This document shows, piece by piece, positions 63,822-64,000 of a stretch of DNA of 64,000 nt. The stretch lies in NCBI GenBank assembly GCA_027214385.1, contig JAPVXR010000004.1, positions 62,001 to 126,000 of the forward strand, read 5' to 3'. The notes beneath the pieces are model-generated. The model saw only the letters and a program-made list of their open reading frames with translations, was not told where the DNA came from and searched no databases. Position 1 is the stretch's first letter, and each line of letters opens with the position of its first letter. The translations under genes were made by a program, and so were the position numbers. This DNA is from Cryomorphaceae bacterium 1068. GTDB lineage: Bacteria; Bacteroidota; Bacteroidia; Flavobacteriales_D; Cryomorphaceae.

Positions 63822-64000
63822 TCAGGCTTTAACTAAAGAGGCTTTAAAATCTTGATAAACACTCCTTATACCTTCCTCCAATGATACTTGAGCAGTCCAA
63901 CCGAGTTGGTTGATTTTAGAAACATCCATGAGTTTGCGTGGTGTGCCATCCGGTTTTGACCGGTCGAATTCCAGACGACCGTCAAATCCCACAATATCGG
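63822..64000 (-). CDS. fcl: GDP-L-fucose synthase, C-terminal end (runs off the right edge)
   Basis: The last 58 residues of a GDP-fucose synthase (GDP-4-keto-6-deoxymannose 3,5-epimerase/4-reductase). The terminal pattern [18 protein letters not shown], then [22 protein letters not shown], matches Fcl/WcaG very closely, with the KPDGTPRK substrate-loop residues conserved. It makes GDP-L-fucose for surface glycans. The N-terminal part lies beyond the window. The stop is 2 bp before the RemB-like gene, so they form one operon. Confidence 0.93.
   Translation of the reverse strand, partial: DIVGFDGRLEFDRSKPDGTPRKLMDVSKINQLGWTAQVSLEEGIRSVYQDFKASLVKA

Noticed and set aside
1-64000. CRISPR arrays, insertion sequences, integrases, toxin-antitoxin or phage-defence genes.
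   Set aside because: No regular direct repeats of 25-40 bp, no transposase or integrase motifs, and no island with different composition was found on reading both strands.

Overview
The window reads as a chromosomal piece of a Bacteroidota bacterium, most likely a marine Flavobacteriales (Cryomorphaceae/Schleiferiaceae-like) organism. This is inferred from several features: two giant secreted proteins ending in the gliding-motility/type IX secretion type-B C-terminal domain, RemB/Wzi-like outer-membrane proteins, an S46 dipeptidyl-peptidase, methionine synthase split into two genes, the heme-copper oxidase assembly cluster in Bacteroidota order, Bacteroidota-type promoters (-7 box TAnnTTTG, sometimes with a -33 TTG), and general lack of Shine-Dalgarno sequences. 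The sequence is gene-dense. The largest intergenic gap is about 200 bp (16882-17088), so no stretch over 300 bp lacks a gene. I see no insertion sequence, prophage, CRISPR array or rRNA, and only one tRNA (Phe). I found no clearly new defence or mobile system; most of the window is core genome.

Layout. 1-2364 (minus): end of an MFS transporter gene, a YhhN lysoplasmalogenase-like membrane protein and a sterol-desaturase-family hydroxylase. 2421-5889 (plus): DUF4286, RsmA, MgtE and a D-2-hydroxyacid dehydrogenase, tightly packed. 5869-9265 (minus): GNAT, aspartate kinase and two related secreted proteins. 9371-14510 (plus): fructose-bisphosphatase, Mfd and a beta-barrel protein. 14532-16881 (minus): bestrophin-like channel and MacB/FtsX-type permease. 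17089-24156 (plus): PurH, then the complete rod-shape operon mreB-mreC-mreD-PBP2-rodA. 24207-31978 (minus): an envelope cluster coaX - outer-membrane protein - TPR protein - lptC - small membrane protein - CNNM/CorC protein - PpiD-like chaperone. 32018-32090: tRNA-Phe with promoter and terminator.

32110-39426: a zinc-ribbon methyltransferase (minus), a secreted protein plus orphan histidine kinase (plus), and two tandem choice-of-anchor-L adhesin-like T9SS cargo proteins (minus). 39562-46530 (plus): a peptide/protein-handling run of M20 dipeptidase, LEA-type lipoprotein, thioredoxin-domain YyaL protein, YD-repeat-like secreted protein and S46 peptidase. 46565-51421 (minus): TsaB, HlyD-type adaptor and TolC (an incomplete efflux set), and an OmpA-family protein. 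51465-59602 (minus): the two methionine synthase halves and a respiratory block of CtaB, two cytochrome oxidase subunit III proteins, subunit IV, SCO, DUF420 and a small CxxC protein. 59654-64000 (minus): a surface-polysaccharide operon with GDP-fucose synthase, two RemB/Wzi-like barrels and a WecA-type initiating transferase between them.

Some architecture recurs across the window. Rho-independent terminators overlap the last codons of convergent neighbours. -7 boxes lie within about 5-22 bp of start codons. TTG and GTG starts are common, several overlapping the preceding stop codon.
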